Below are positions 10,985-21,062 of a stretch of 64,000 nucleotides of DNA, in pieces. Below the pieces are notes generated by a model. That model saw only the letters and a list, made by a program, of their open reading frames with translations. It was not told the DNA's origin and did no database searches. Each line of letters opens with the position of its first letter. The first letter of the stretch is position 1. A program made the position numbers and the translations under genes. This stretch comes from Anisus vortex. Taxonomy: Eukaryota > Mollusca > Gastropoda > Planorbidae. The stretch is taken from positions 37,135,479 to 37,199,478 of the forward strand of contig OX421502.1 of assembly GCA_949126835.1 (NCBI GenBank), in the 5' to 3' direction.

Positions 10985-11490
10985 AAAAAAATTACTGGTC
11001 ATTTTTATAGCGCTTGTATCCATGCTATTAAATTTAGCATGCTCGGTGCGCTCTTGGTGTGATTTGCAAAGTTAGATGTATTAATATCTAAGGCACACAT
11101 CCACTAGCCATGAGAAAGGATTTTAAGTTCATTTTTAAAAGACTCTCGTCTCAGATTCTCTCAGTGTCTGAGGCAAGCTGTTCCATAAAGAAGGCGCCAC
11201 AGATTCAAATGAACGCACTCCCATGTACTTCTTTTTGTGTCCAGCCACACTGGGGGTTTTTAGGAGTGAATGGCGGAATGAAAGCTAATCACTGTATTGT
11301 AGGGGTAGGGTTATGGCTTATAGGATCTGGTAACATGAGCAGATAGTATGCTTTTTAATCGATCGTAAAGGTCATTAGAACCATCTCTGTATGTGAACTA
11401 TTGAGGAAAGCACACATTGAACTCTTCAACCATGACTGGGTTCTATGGAGTTTGAGGAAACAATGGAATATGGCGAATCTTTTGCAGTGG
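10985..11490. other. possible old interspersed repeat, unclassified
   Basis: A block containing TAGCATGCTCGGTGCGCTCT (near 11035) resembles TAGCATGCTCAGTGCACTTA at about 62408-62427, so at least this segment is repeated. The following 350 bp is more GC-balanced than its surroundings but has no clear protein similarity in any frame. Confidence 0.35.
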
Positions 11491-11554
11491 CTCATAATAA
11501 AATCTGCTCATGGAATATAGCCTACTCCAATGCTTGATCTGAAATGTAACTACT

Positions 11555-11945
11555 TACTCTTTCTCTCTTCTATTTCTATATCATTCTATCTCTCTATCTA
11601 CAGTAAATCAAATCCATACCTCTCTCTCTCTTATTCTCTCTCTCTCTCTCTCTCTCTCCGTGTTTTTCTCTGAAGGATTAGCAGACACTCATAAAAGGCG
11701 GATTATTATGGTAAAAATTTTTTCTTTTTCTTTTGTACTTTTCTTTTCCACTCCTTCTTTATTTCCATGTTCACTTTTATTCCTTTATTTTTTTTCACAC
11801 ACTTTCATTTTATCTTATCCCCATTCTATGTCTTTATCTCATTCTCTCTCTCTCTCTTTTTTTCAAAAATCCATTTTTTCGATCTGTCTTTCAATCTGTT
11901 GTATTTCTTTCATGCATATGAACTATATTCTTTCTAATTTTTTAC
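11555..11945. repeat. CT-rich microsatellite region
   Basis: TCTCTCTC tracts (strongest at 11635-11660 and 11840-11860) within T/C-rich sequence. The plus frames at 11660-11956 are Phe/Ser/Leu-rich products of that bias. Confidence 0.8.
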
Positions 11946-12473
11946 CATTCTTTTAATATTTCAACGTTTATATCATTAATCTGACTACTCACACCTCCGC
12001 ACACTGTAGCACGTACACCCACTGGTACGCACACACACTGGCACGCACACACACTGGCACGCACACCAATGTATTGATTTGCTTCCACTAAAAACAAAAC
12101 CAGCCCCCTTGACCTTTACCCTGTAATTAGGTCTCTCGTATTTTTCTGGACATCAAGGGGAGATTACCGAGAACTCTCAAACAAATCTTTAAATTATGTC
12201 CATCCCATTGGCTGTCTATTGTCTGGCTATGATTTAGGACTGTTCAGAAACAAGACACACACACAAACACATAAACTGTCGAAACAAAAACTTGGTCAAC
12301 ATCTCGTCTGTAGGCAGTACTCACGTGAAAACAATGAAAATGTTCAAAATAGTTCAAATCTAAAGTTTCACATTGATTCAACTATATATAGAAAGAGAAC
12401 AAAAAATAATATTATTCAAATGAACTTGAATTATTTTGTAAAGGGCTTGATCTTTGAGTTCACGAAATCAAGG

Positions 12474-12720
12474 AGGTTGAGAGAACGAGAGAGAGTAAGA
12501 GATAGAGAGAAAGAGTGTTAGAGAGTAAAAGAAGGGAAAATTGAATGAGAAATGGAACACGAGTGTGAAAGAAAGAATTAAACGAGAAGAGAGAGATGGA
12601 ATAAGAGAGAGAAAGAAAAGAAGAAGGAAAAAAATGAGTGAGAATTGTAACAAGAGTGTGAAGGGAAGTATGAAGAGAGAGAGAAAGAAGATATAGATAG
12701 AAAAAGAGAGAGAGAGAGAA
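12474..12720. repeat. GA-rich tract
   Basis: Imperfect GAGAGA/AAAGAG sequence within duplication copy 1, corresponding to the GA-rich tract at 17425-17540 in copy 2. The reverse frames are Leu/Ser/Phe-rich artefacts. Confidence 0.8.
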
Positions 12721-13451
12721 TGGCAGCAAAAGGTTTTAATTTTAAAAAGGGAGTAAAAAAGAAAAACAGTGTTATTTCTTTAAATGATATTTACACAAAC
12801 AGAGGTAAGAAGATAGTTCTAGCGATTTGAATTTTAAAAAATCAGAAATAAAAAAATTGAAACAAAGATAAAGAAAAGTAGAAAGATGAAAAAAAAAAAA
12901 ACTGAAAATTTGAAAGTAACAATAGGGCTTGCATTGGTCTGATCGCAGAATACCAAGGCCAAATAATTGTTCCACTGAACAAGACTTAGTTATCCACACA
13001 AGAACGACAACCACTGGTGTCTTACTGAACTGTTAAATATCAGAAAAAATCATACAGAGAAACAATTCATCACAATCTCTGCAACAGTCCCCGGGGTATA
13101 ATTTCTAGACATCATTCTTTTGTTTTGTTAGAACATCCAAGCATTCTCTAGAATTAAAAATAACTCTACGACAAAGGTTCTGACTGCGAGATCATAAAAG
13201 AATTATTTTTTTTTAAACATTCGAAGGATTTGCATTCTCTGGACAAAACAAATATTCGCCGTCAGCGAATGTCTGGGACAAGATCGTTGAAATTGTGTAG
13301 ACCTCATTAGATGTTTCTATGACAACGCTATATTCCTGTTCGGGAGAAGAGTTGGGGGTAGGGTAAAGAGATAATACAACAATATATAAGTAATAGTGTG
13401 TTATGGCGGAGGGATTAAACATTTAATTTCTTACTTAATTGTATCTTAAGG

Positions 13452-14035
13452 AACCTGGCTGTATGGCGGTGAGACGTGGTCTACATTATCCTGGCAGGCA
13501 ATGAAACGGAACACCTTTACACTCAGGTGTCTCAGACGTATCCTAGATATAAGATGGCATGGACAAAGTCCCAAATGAAGAGGTCCTGAAAAGAGCAGGG
13601 TATCAAGACATCCACAATATTCTCAGCAACAGACGACTCAGCTGGCTAGGTCATGTACACCGACAAACCACATCGTCGGCTCCAACAGTAAAGACTATAC
13701 GTAATGTTAGTTTAAGGACAGAAACCTGCTGAACGTACAAAACTGAGATATGTGGATGTCTGCAAATGAGACATGAAACACCTCCATATTGACCCGAACG
13801 GTTGGGAGTAGTTGGCGCAGGATGGGCTCACAAGGATCAAGGACAGTTCCTGGTTTGCAGGAGAAGATCGCGCAAGGCACATGAATTTGGAAGAAAATAT
13901 GGTTCCCTCTGCATTTTTTTTATCGGCACCCAGTGTGACCGTGCCTGTATTACCAGGATTGGTCTTTTCAGCAGCAATAGGACCAGCAAGGGAAACAGGT
14001 CGTCCTCTCGAGACGTAAAATGCCACAGAAAGATG
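13452..14035 (+). mobile_element. LINE ORF2 C-terminal fragment, decayed
   Basis: Conceptual reading in shifting frames gives LYGGETWSTL, RCLRRILDIRWHG, then a SNRRLSWLGHVHR block. These are the conserved C-terminal landmarks of an endonuclease-reverse transcriptase polyprotein (thumb region). It then gives LRYVDVCK and a C-terminal zinc-finger-like CDRACITRIGLFS in which the expected His is changed. At least two frameshifts and in-frame stops make it a pseudogene. It is absent from the paralogous position in duplication copy 2 (near 18335), so it entered copy 1 after duplication or was lost from copy 2. No 5' part of ORF2 is present, as usual for 5'-truncated LINE insertions. Confidence 0.8.
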
Positions 14036-14308
14036 AGGCTAAATCACTAACTAGAGAATGCACAACTGACGTTCTATGTGTACGAAAGTACGAAAAATTG
14101 TCTGAAATCGTTAATTTCTTTCATCTGTACACTGAAGTACATTGTATAAGTCAGGGGATAAACAATCCACGAATTTTTTAATGACAAGCAAAAGAACACC
14201 CCCTCCTCCCAAAAAAAGAACAAAAAAAACAACACAAAAAAACAACAACTGCAATTCGAGTATCTTGTCCAAGAAATCTAAGTGCTAAAACAGGATGAAT
14301 TTTAGTGT

Positions 14309-14374
14309 GTTGGCATGCTGAATAAATTAGAAATCTTGTTTTGACCATATATTATAGACAAAGTTTCGAGCCCT
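14309..14374 (-). mobile_element. hAT-family left end, solo and inverted
   Basis: GCATGCTGAATAAATTAGAA followed at 14340-14373 by a diverged terminus ending GAGCCCTGG. This is the reverse complement of the left terminus of the complete element at 23777 (CAGGGGTAGGCAACC and its subterminal block). Several substitutions. Confidence 0.6.
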
Positions 14375-14449
14375 GGTTTAATTTATAATAAATGCTCAAT
14401 ATGGCTCAAGAACACAATTGAGTCTTACACGAAAACAAATCTCGCATTT

Positions 14450-15840
14450 TTTTTCGTCTCTTTTCACAAAGTATAGTGTAGAATCTGTAGAATCTAAATC
14501 ATTTCGCATTTTAAAGCAAATCAAGACATGTTTTAATTAGCTTTCAGTTTTCAGATTTAATTCTAACAAATTCTAATATGTTTTAATATATTTTGATCCC
14601 AGTCTTATCTGAGGGGTATACTTATTTATATAGTATGTTTTAATAGCACACCAAAATATTAAGAATTTAAGTAAAGATTCGACAGTAATTATATAAGCTC
14701 GGTAGTTATTCTGATGTTTGCAAAATAACATATGACATATGTTTTTTCATGTAGTGTTTATTTATATAATTTTTAATGTTTTAAAAATGTGACGGTCTTT
14801 AAAGTTATTATATATTGCATTTATTAATTTTAAATAGAAGAAAAAAATAACATTTCAGAAATTTTTACGCAAAAAGGCTCTTTATTTCCCTTTAATTGAA
14901 TTAAAGTTTACTAATTTGATTTTAGTGATGCCAAGGCATATTTTGTTATTTAACTATTACATATTAATTATTATTTCTATATACAAACCTAGTATTTAGG
15001 TATTTAATTCTAGATTTAGTATAATTAGAGGTATATAATTATTCTTAGTCAAATAAAGTTTTAAATAAACTTTTCCAGCATTGTAGATTTAACGAGTGTT
15101 GAATTTCTACGTTAGAATTTAATGGCATATGTATTATGACTTCTCTACTCTTTGCCCGTCTGTCTTCTAGTATTTATAGGTTTTAGATACTTAACTATTG
15201 GTGGTAAAACATAGGTATGAAAACTTTTGTTCATGAACTTGATAGTCTTGTTTTTGGTTAGAAAACTCCGCTTTGTGAGCGTCAATATACTTGTGAAAAG
15301 CTCATCTATCTTTAATGTTTATTGATTGGAATAGACAATAATTTGGGAAGTACTTATAGGATTAGAATATTGTTTTCACGGCAAGATATGCTCAGTTTCA
15401 ACGCAAAGCTATTTCAGTGGCCAAATAGTTCAAGTGCTGTTTGACCCTAAACCAATGCAAGTTAAACTAATTAAAATATGACTTTGTGGCATTCAGAAAT
15501 ATCAACTTCAACAGCTGATTTATGTCTTTAAAAAAACCGGACAACCATCCCAGGCAGTAATTATGTTAAAGGGCGACTCAAGGAGTTACACTCCAAGATC
15601 CTGTCCGAGACTTGCTTCCTCGCTGCACGCCTTAACAAATGGTCCGTTTTCTCCACATGCACTACACTTCTTCCCCCCCCCCCCCCCCACCTACGAACTT
15701 CCCTGGAATCATTAACCTAGCCTAGTGGCTCGTTCGTATACCTGCACTGTCTCCCGGTGGAACAATGTCCAAACTATAGACCTGGACACCCATCACCAGG
15801 GCGGGGGTTGAGACAATCTGTTGCGCTCATTGTTCAGATA
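14450..15840 (+). mobile_element. degraded non-autonomous hAT body (copy A)
   Basis: Shares internal blocks with the complete copies: GGTAGTTATTCTGATGTTTG, ATCTCCCTTTAATT-like sequence (here TTTCCCTTTAATTGAATTAA), GATTTTAGTGATGCCAA. From about 15600 it shares the CTCCAAGATCCTGTCCGAGA block and the CTGCACTGTCTCCCGGTGG and AGGGCGGGGGTTGAGA words, also seen at 34940-35105. No proper right terminus is visible. A short LINE-X-like fragment (15130-15215) interrupts it. No transposase frame. Confidence 0.6.
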
Positions 15841-15984
15841 ATGTTTTCAACAAACGTTTCACACTACAACAAAAAACTGACGTAATATAAATTGATTTTA
15901 ATCAAATTGTTTTACTTAAATTACTTTTAAATTTATGTTAAATTCTAACAGTCAATTCTGATTTTTTGATATAGTCAAAAACTA

Positions 15985-16430
15985 GATTTCTTTCCATGCC
16001 ATTATATTTTTTTTCCGTTTTTCTTTGTCCTTCCATCTTTTATTATGTGCATCTCCTCTCCCCAGTTTAATATCCGGGCTACGCCGCTGTTCACAATTCC
16101 TTATTAAACATTTTAATACTTCTCTTTTACAACCCAATATTTCGAAATGATAGTTTCTTTCGTTTTCCCATTCTGCTGCAGTAGTCCATTTAAGCACCAC
16201 ACGACAACTTCAGAAACCGAAATGTCATTAAAGTAGTACGAAATGCTGGGATGAAGTTCATAAAACTATTAAAGGGACAAGTGGCATTGACTTTACGCTC
16301 TCAAATGAAAATCATAACCATAACAGAGATAAGGAATTGGAATTTGTTTTACCAGAGATATATTTCATCCCTTTGAACCCAGAGACAATCAACAAACGCT
16401 AGAACCGCTGTGTAATCAGTAACGCTTTTA
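15985..16430. repeat. dispersed duplicated block, paralogous to 36395-36840
   Basis: Collinear matches with the second block: CTACGCCGCTGTTCAC, TAATACTTCT, TTTCTTTCGTTTTCC, CAGAAACCGAAATGTCAT, GCTGGGATGAAG, ATTTCATCCC and AATCAACA. The match stops abruptly where the CACTGGCACG minisatellite starts. A TIR is not obvious, so it may be a segmental copy or an unrecognised element. No domain in its short minus frame (15982-16200). Confidence 0.7.
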
Positions 16431-16433
16431 ACA

Positions 16434-16742
16434 TAGCACACTGGCACGCACACATACTGGCACGCGCACACACTGGCACGTACACACACACTGGCACGCC
16501 CACACTGGCACGCCCACACACTGGCACGCCCACACACTGGCACATACAAACACTGCCACGCCCACACACTGACACGCCCACACACTGGCACGCCCACACA
16601 CTGGCACGCCCACACACTGGCACGCCCACACACTGGCACACCCAAACATCGGCACGCCCACACACTGGCACGTACACACACTGGCACGACCACAGACTGG
16701 CACGCCCACACACTGGCACGCACACACACTGGCACGCAAACC
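16434..16742. repeat. 16-bp minisatellite (CACACTGGCACGCCCA)
   Basis: About 19 units of roughly 16 bp. Because the unit length is not divisible by three, all minus frames cycle through the same peptide and three overlapping frames of 112-128 codons stay open. In duplication copy 1 (12018-12064) the same array has only a handful of units. Confidence 0.9.
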
Positions 16743-16865
16743 CAGGCATTGATTGCTTGTACTCAAAACAAATCCAGTGTTATGATCTTCAGCCCGTAAT
16801 TAGGTATTTCGTATCAAAGTAGAGATTACCGAGAACTCTCGAACAAATCTTTAAATTTTGTCCAT

Positions 16866-17245
16866 CCGTTGTCTGTCTATTGTCTGTCTATTGTCCGTCT
16901 ATTGTCCGTCTATTGTCCGTCTATTGTCTGTCTATTGTATGTCTATTGTCTGTCTATTGTCTGTCTATTGTCTGTCTATTGTCTGTCTATTGTCTGTCTA
17001 TTGTCTGTCTATTGTCTGTCTATTGTCCATCCATTGTCTGTCTATTGTCTGTCTATTGTCTGTCCATTGTCTGTCTATTGTCTGTCTATTGTTTGTCTAT
17101 TGTCTGTCTATTGTTTGTCTATTGTCTGTCTATTGTCCATCCATTGTCTGTCTATTGTCTGTCTATTGTCTGTCTATTGTCTGTCTATTGTCTGTCTATT
17201 GTCTGTCTATTGTCTGTCTATTGTCTGTCTATTGTCTGTCTATGA
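16866..17245. repeat. 11-bp minisatellite (TTGTCTGTCTA), about 34 units
   Basis: Highly regular 11-bp units with a few C/T changes (TTGTCCATCCA variants at about 17025 and 17130). Eleven is not divisible by three, so all three plus frames are open for 121-151 codons with the same Cys/Leu/Ser/Val/Tyr repeat. Copy 1 has about two units at the matching position (near 12208-12230). Confidence 0.95.
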
Positions 17246-17424
17246 TCAGAAACAAGACATACACCAGCAAATCAAAAGCTTGCTCAACATCTCGTCTGTA
17301 GTCAATACCCATGTGAATAGTTAATAATGAATGTATTCAAAATATTTCAAATATAAAGTTTCACATTCTTCTACTATATAGAGATATCACAAAATACATT
17401 ATTATCTTTTGAAGGGCTTGATCT

Positions 17425-17545
17425 TGAGATTGAGAGAACGAGAGATAAAGAGAGAAAGAAAGATCGAGAGAGAAAGAGAGAGTGAGAGAGAGTCAGTGAG
17501 AAAGAAAGAGAAGAAAGAGATAGAGAGAATGAGAGAGACAATGAC
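17425..17545. repeat. GA-rich tract
   Basis: GAGAGAAAGA words. The plus frame 17409-17945 begins in this tract and continues through non-repetitive duplication sequence without a recognisable domain. Confidence 0.75.
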
Positions 17546-17631
17546 AGCAAAATATTTTAATGTTAAATTAAAGAAAAGAAAATATAAATACAGAAAGAAA
17601 GAAAGGGAAATTTCTTTAAATGATAATTACA

Positions 17632-17708
17632 CAGCAGGCACAACACGTCGCATCGACGTGGTTTCTACCTTGATTCCTCGTCGATACGACGTGGTGTACC
17701 AGCTGGGA
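17632..17708. mobile_element. 76-bp palindromic mini-element
   Basis: The left end CAGCAGGCACAACACGTCGC and the right end (read inverted) CCCAGCTGGTACACCACGTC form imperfect inverted repeats that continue into ATCGACG on both arms. Compared with duplication copy 1 (near 12790), the segment from 17631 to about 17710 is extra, so it behaves as an insertion. A related 70-bp element is at 39731-39800 and a half copy at 36057-36090. Confidence 0.7.
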
Positions 17709-18070
17709 TCCATACAGGGATGCAAGCCGATAGTTCTAGCGATTTCAAGAACAAAAAATATTCACAAATACAGATTAAGAATAAAAGATAAAGATAAGTC
17801 GGGAGATGGGGTGAAAAATGGAAAATTTGAAAGTAACAATAGGGCTGGCATTGGACTTATCACCGAATATCATGGCCAAATAAGTGTTCCACTGAACAAT
17901 GCATCGTTTTCCACACAAGAACGACAACCTCTGGTGTCTTACTGAACTGTTAAATTTCAGCGGACGTCAGAAATATTCAGCGAGAAACAATTAATTACAA
18001 TATCGGCAACAGTCCCCAGTGTAGTATATAATTTCTAGACTTCTATTTTTCTTTTGTTAGAACATCCAAT

Positions 18071-18140
18071 CAGCGGTCGTCAACCTATGGCACGCGTGCC
18101 AGACTTGGCACGCAGAGCAATTTTCAATGGCGGGCGGAAG
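18071..18140 (-). mobile_element. hAT-family right end, solo
   Basis: CAGCGGTCGTCAACC, then TATGGCACGCGTGCC, then GGCACGCAGAGCAATTTTCA: the reverse complement of the right end of the complete element ending at 25371. It sits at a point where copy 1 of the duplication lacks it. The rest of the element is missing. Confidence 0.65.
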
Positions 18141-18419
18141 ACCTACCTAAAGCAATTTAAGTCTTTCTAAAAGAAATGTTGTCCTAGAGGGGGATGAGCG
18201 CAGTTCCATAGATGGCTCTTGCCTTGATATCAGCGCTCGAAGATAGGAAGGAGCAATGCCCTTTATACATTCGTATAAGTAATAGTGTGTTATGACGGCG
18301 GGACTAGACAATTTTTTTACTTTATTGTATTAAACGTAGAGGATAAATAACAGAATAGAGAATGTACTTCTAACGTGATGCTTGTTTGAACGTTTCTGTA
18401 CCCATGCGCCTCATCGCTG

Positions 18420-18665
18420 GCGAAGTTTGGAAACGACCAGTACACACTTGCACCAAGAGCACACCAGTGGGCTAAGTCATGCGCGTCCGAGGTCTCAAAT
18501 CTCTCAATGCACCGCCACGAGGCCCCGACAGGCCTCGGTGGGGAGAAAGCAATGGGCGCTGCGTTTCCGCCTCCATCAACCCCGCCCTGTTAGCTAGATT
18601 TGCGCTACTAGGGCGACATTGCAGGTATACGGGGCGAGCTTCTCCGATAATTATCCAGGGTGAAT
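18420..18665. other. GC-rich block of uncertain origin
   Basis: Much more GC-rich than its flanks. Part (CTCGGTGGGGAGAAAGC, then CCGCCTCCATCAACCCCGCC) resembles, inverted, the subterminal hAT region at 22450-22510 and 35085-35140. Overlapping short frames on both strands show no domain, so a transposon remnant is more likely than a gene. Confidence 0.4.
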
Positions 18666-18734
18666 TCTGAAGTGGGAGAAAGATAGTGGATCTGGATAAT
18701 TCACCTGGATATATAAACAATCTCCACGTTGGTG

Positions 18735-19015
18735 TTCACACATAAATATACAAATAAACATAAATATACAAAATAAACATAAATAAACAAATAAAAATAA
18801 ATAAACAAATAAATATAAATAAACAAATAAAAATAAATAAACAAAAAAACATAAATAAACAAATAAACATAAATAAACAAATAAACATAAATAAACAAAT
18901 AAACATAAATAAACAAATAAACATAATAAACAAAAAACAAACAAAAACAAATAAACATAAATAAACAAATTAACATAAATAAACAAATAAACATAAATAA
19001 ACAAATTAACAAAAT
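18735..19015. repeat. AT-rich minisatellite (CATAAATAAACAAATAAA)
   Basis: About 16 imperfect 18-bp units. Minus frames read as Phe/Ile/Tyr/Leu/Cys-rich hydrophobic repeats and mimic membrane segments, but they are explained by the unit sequence. Confidence 0.9.
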
Positions 19016-19019
19016 GTTT

Positions 19020-19436
19020 ATAACTATAAATAGTCTGAAAAACACTTACAATGCATTTTTTAATGATTAAATTCTAAAGATATAATGCATATATTACATC
19101 GGTGAGTGTATTGTAGTTTTGAACATTAAAATAAATCATTATGAGCCTATGAAATACAACATATTTTAAATTTTTAAAAAATATGACATTACTGCAGATA
19201 AAGTGACTTTTATAACAAGGGTTAGATCTTTGTCTTGTGGACTAAGCTGGCTTAGTTTTAAGTAGTGAGCCTAGTAAGTAGTAACAGATGCTTAGCTAGT
19301 TCTTAGAATATGCTAGATCTATATTAATCCTTGAAATATTAACCAATATTGAATTCACAGTTGATGGTAATAGAATACCATCTCTTCAACAGTTGGTAAA
19401 TAAATCAATCTAGCATAAGCTTACAGGAAAATCGCC
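19020..19436. other. AT-rich sequence, nothing recognised
   Basis: No gene or terminus seen up to the start of LINE similarity. Confidence 0.4.
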
Positions 19437-20675
19437 TATAGTAAACATTGCAAGCGAACTGATTCAGGCAGGAGGTGACCCTGTAATAAACATCCTAACC
19501 AACATGTGCAACAGGATATGGCAGACAATAGAATGGCCAACCCACTGGACTCAGTCGCTGGTTATCACGCTCCCAAAAAAGGGTAACTTACAGATGTGCC
19601 AGAATTACCATACAATCAGCCTGATTAGCCATCCCAGTAAAGTCATGCTCATGATTATATTAAACAGATTGAAACCACAAGCAGAACAAATAAATAATTG
19701 CAGAAGAGCAGGCAGTACTTTTCAACAGCAAGCAGGGAGAGTAAAGGAAGAGGTTGAAGAGGATGGGGGAAAGTAGACACCCTTGTCTGACACCAACAGT
19801 GGTTTTGAACCAAAGGATTATGTCAAGACCACGTTTGAACAGTCAGCATAGGCGGGCGAATTATAACCAACTTACGCTTCGCCGATGACATTGACGCCTA
19901 GCTGGCAGCGAGGATGAATTAAAAGAACTCACTGCAAAACTAGAGAAAACATCAGAGGCGTATGGTATGTAAATCAATGCAGAAAAGACCAAGGTCATGG
20001 CAAATAGAACATTCACAAGTGAAATTCGGATAAACGGGAAAAAACTCGAAAGAGGTCTCCGCCTTCGAATATCTATGGGCCATAATATCCGACGAAGGCT
20101 CAAATCCCGAAATTAATTGCCAGAATGGCCCAGGCAACCGCAGCGTTGAGCAAACTTAAACACATCTGGCAAAGCAAGAAATTCTATCTCAGATCAAAGA
20201 TTCGACTAATGCAACGACTCTCTCGCAACGTCGGTCTTCTTGTATGGATGCGAGGCTTGGACACTCACTGCCGACCTCCAAAGAAGAATCAGTGCGCTAG
20301 AGATAAGATGTTACCGCAAGATATTGAACATCTCCTATACAGAGCATATCACAAACGGAGTGGTCCGCAATGAAATAGCTGCTGTCATCGGCCCATACGA
20401 GGAACTTCTCACCGCAATTAAGAAGAAAAAACTGAGATGGTGTGGACACGTAGCAAGATCTGGAGGTCTTTCAAAGACTATAATGCAGGGCACTGTCCAG
20501 GGAGGAAGAAAAAGAGGCAGGCAAAAGAAGAGATGGAAAGACAACATCAAGGAGTGGACCGGCCTGTCGTTCATCGACTCCCAAAGGGCATCACAGGACC
20601 GGAACTAATGGCAAGAGATTGTTAACAGTCAACGATGGTGCCCCAACGACCCACCCACGGGTTAAGGAATAGGTG
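19437..20675 (+). mobile_element. LINE ORF2 pseudogene, internally deleted
   Basis: Reads as an endonuclease-reverse transcriptase in broken frames. The order is the RT start (ELIQAGGDPVIN, WPTHWTQSLVITLPKKGN, QNYHTISLISHPSKVML), a gap with unrelated or scrambled sequence (about 19690-19855), the catalytic-motif segment NLRFADDID (19868-19894), AEKTKVMANR, the YLGSIISDEG equivalent, AQATAALSKLKHIW, YGCEAWTLTADLQRRISA, the NISYTEHITNGVVRNEIA block, the RWCGHVARSGGLSKTIMQGT block and a KEWTGLSF terminus. Large parts of the palm are missing and several frameshifts and stops are present, so it is dead. It is closely related to the minus-strand fragment at 58372-58985. A SINE begins about 25 bp downstream. 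Confidence 0.9.
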
Positions 20676-20699
20676 AGGGGAAGGTGAAACATTGAAAAG

Positions 20700-20965
20700 G
20701 GGCACAGTGGACGATCGGCAGCGCGCTCTACTGGCGTACCGAAGGATGCTGGGATCGAATAGTAAACGCTAGTATTTGTTCCCTGGACTAAAGGGTATCC
20801 CTGAGTCTACCCAGCTCTGATGGGTACATGACAATTAGTTAAGGTAAAGTAAAAGCGGCTGGACATTGTGCTGGTCACACATCCCCTAGTATGCTGTGGC
20901 CACAATATATAGTGAACGCTGCCTAACCGATCAATTTGGTCCGAATGGTACTTTACTTTTATACA
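20700..20965 (+). mobile_element. tRNA-derived SINE, copy 3
   Basis: Diverged head (GGCAGCGCGCTCTACTGGCG, box B altered to GGGATCGAATAG), then GTATCCCTGAGTCTACCCAG, GCGGCTGGACATTGTGCTGG, GTGAACGCTGCCTAACCG and GGTCCGAATGGTACTTTACT. It lies immediately 3' of a dead LINE. Confidence 0.8.
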
Positions 20966-21062
20966 TCGCAGAGTGTAAGTAACTGTGTGTCTATCCGTTA
21001 TAGTCATGTGATCTTGGTCACGTGTTTTCAAAAGTCCAATTGTTTAGAATTGTTACATATTG

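Larger units (their letters stand above)
12000..14080 (+). repeat. segmental duplication, copy 1
   Basis: Collinear with 16434-18385: CACTGGCACG repeats, GGAGATTACCGAGAACTCTC, CATCTCGTCTGTAG, AAAGTTTCACATT, GGGCTTGATCTT, a GA-rich tract, TTGAAAGTAACAATAGGGCT, GGTGTCTTACTGAACTGTTA, CAACAGTCCCC, and AGTAATAGTGTGTTATG near the end. Here the CACTGGCACG array has only about five units and the TTGTCTGTCTA unit about two. Near 13452-14035 a LINE fragment is present that copy 2 lacks. The duplicated unit contains no recognisable gene. Confidence 0.85.
16434..18385 (+). repeat. segmental duplication, copy 2
   Basis: Aligns in order with 12000-14080. Differences from copy 1 are insertional: expansion of two minisatellites (16434-16742 and 16866-17245), a palindromic mini-element at 17632-17708 and a hAT end at 18071. 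The LINE fragment of copy 1 is missing. The last shared words are AGTAATAGTGTGTTATG (18264) and AGAGAATG (near 18358). Confidence 0.85.

Noticed and set aside
16349..16766. Three overlapping minus-strand Cys/Val-rich frames
   Set aside because: By-product of the 16-bp CACTGGCACG array.
16858..17324. Three overlapping plus-strand frames of 121-151 codons
   Set aside because: All read the same 11-bp repeat in three phases; a repeat length not divisible by three produces this without coding.
18651..19045. Hydrophobic minus-strand frames resembling membrane proteins
   Set aside because: Translation of the CATAAATAAACAAATAAA array.
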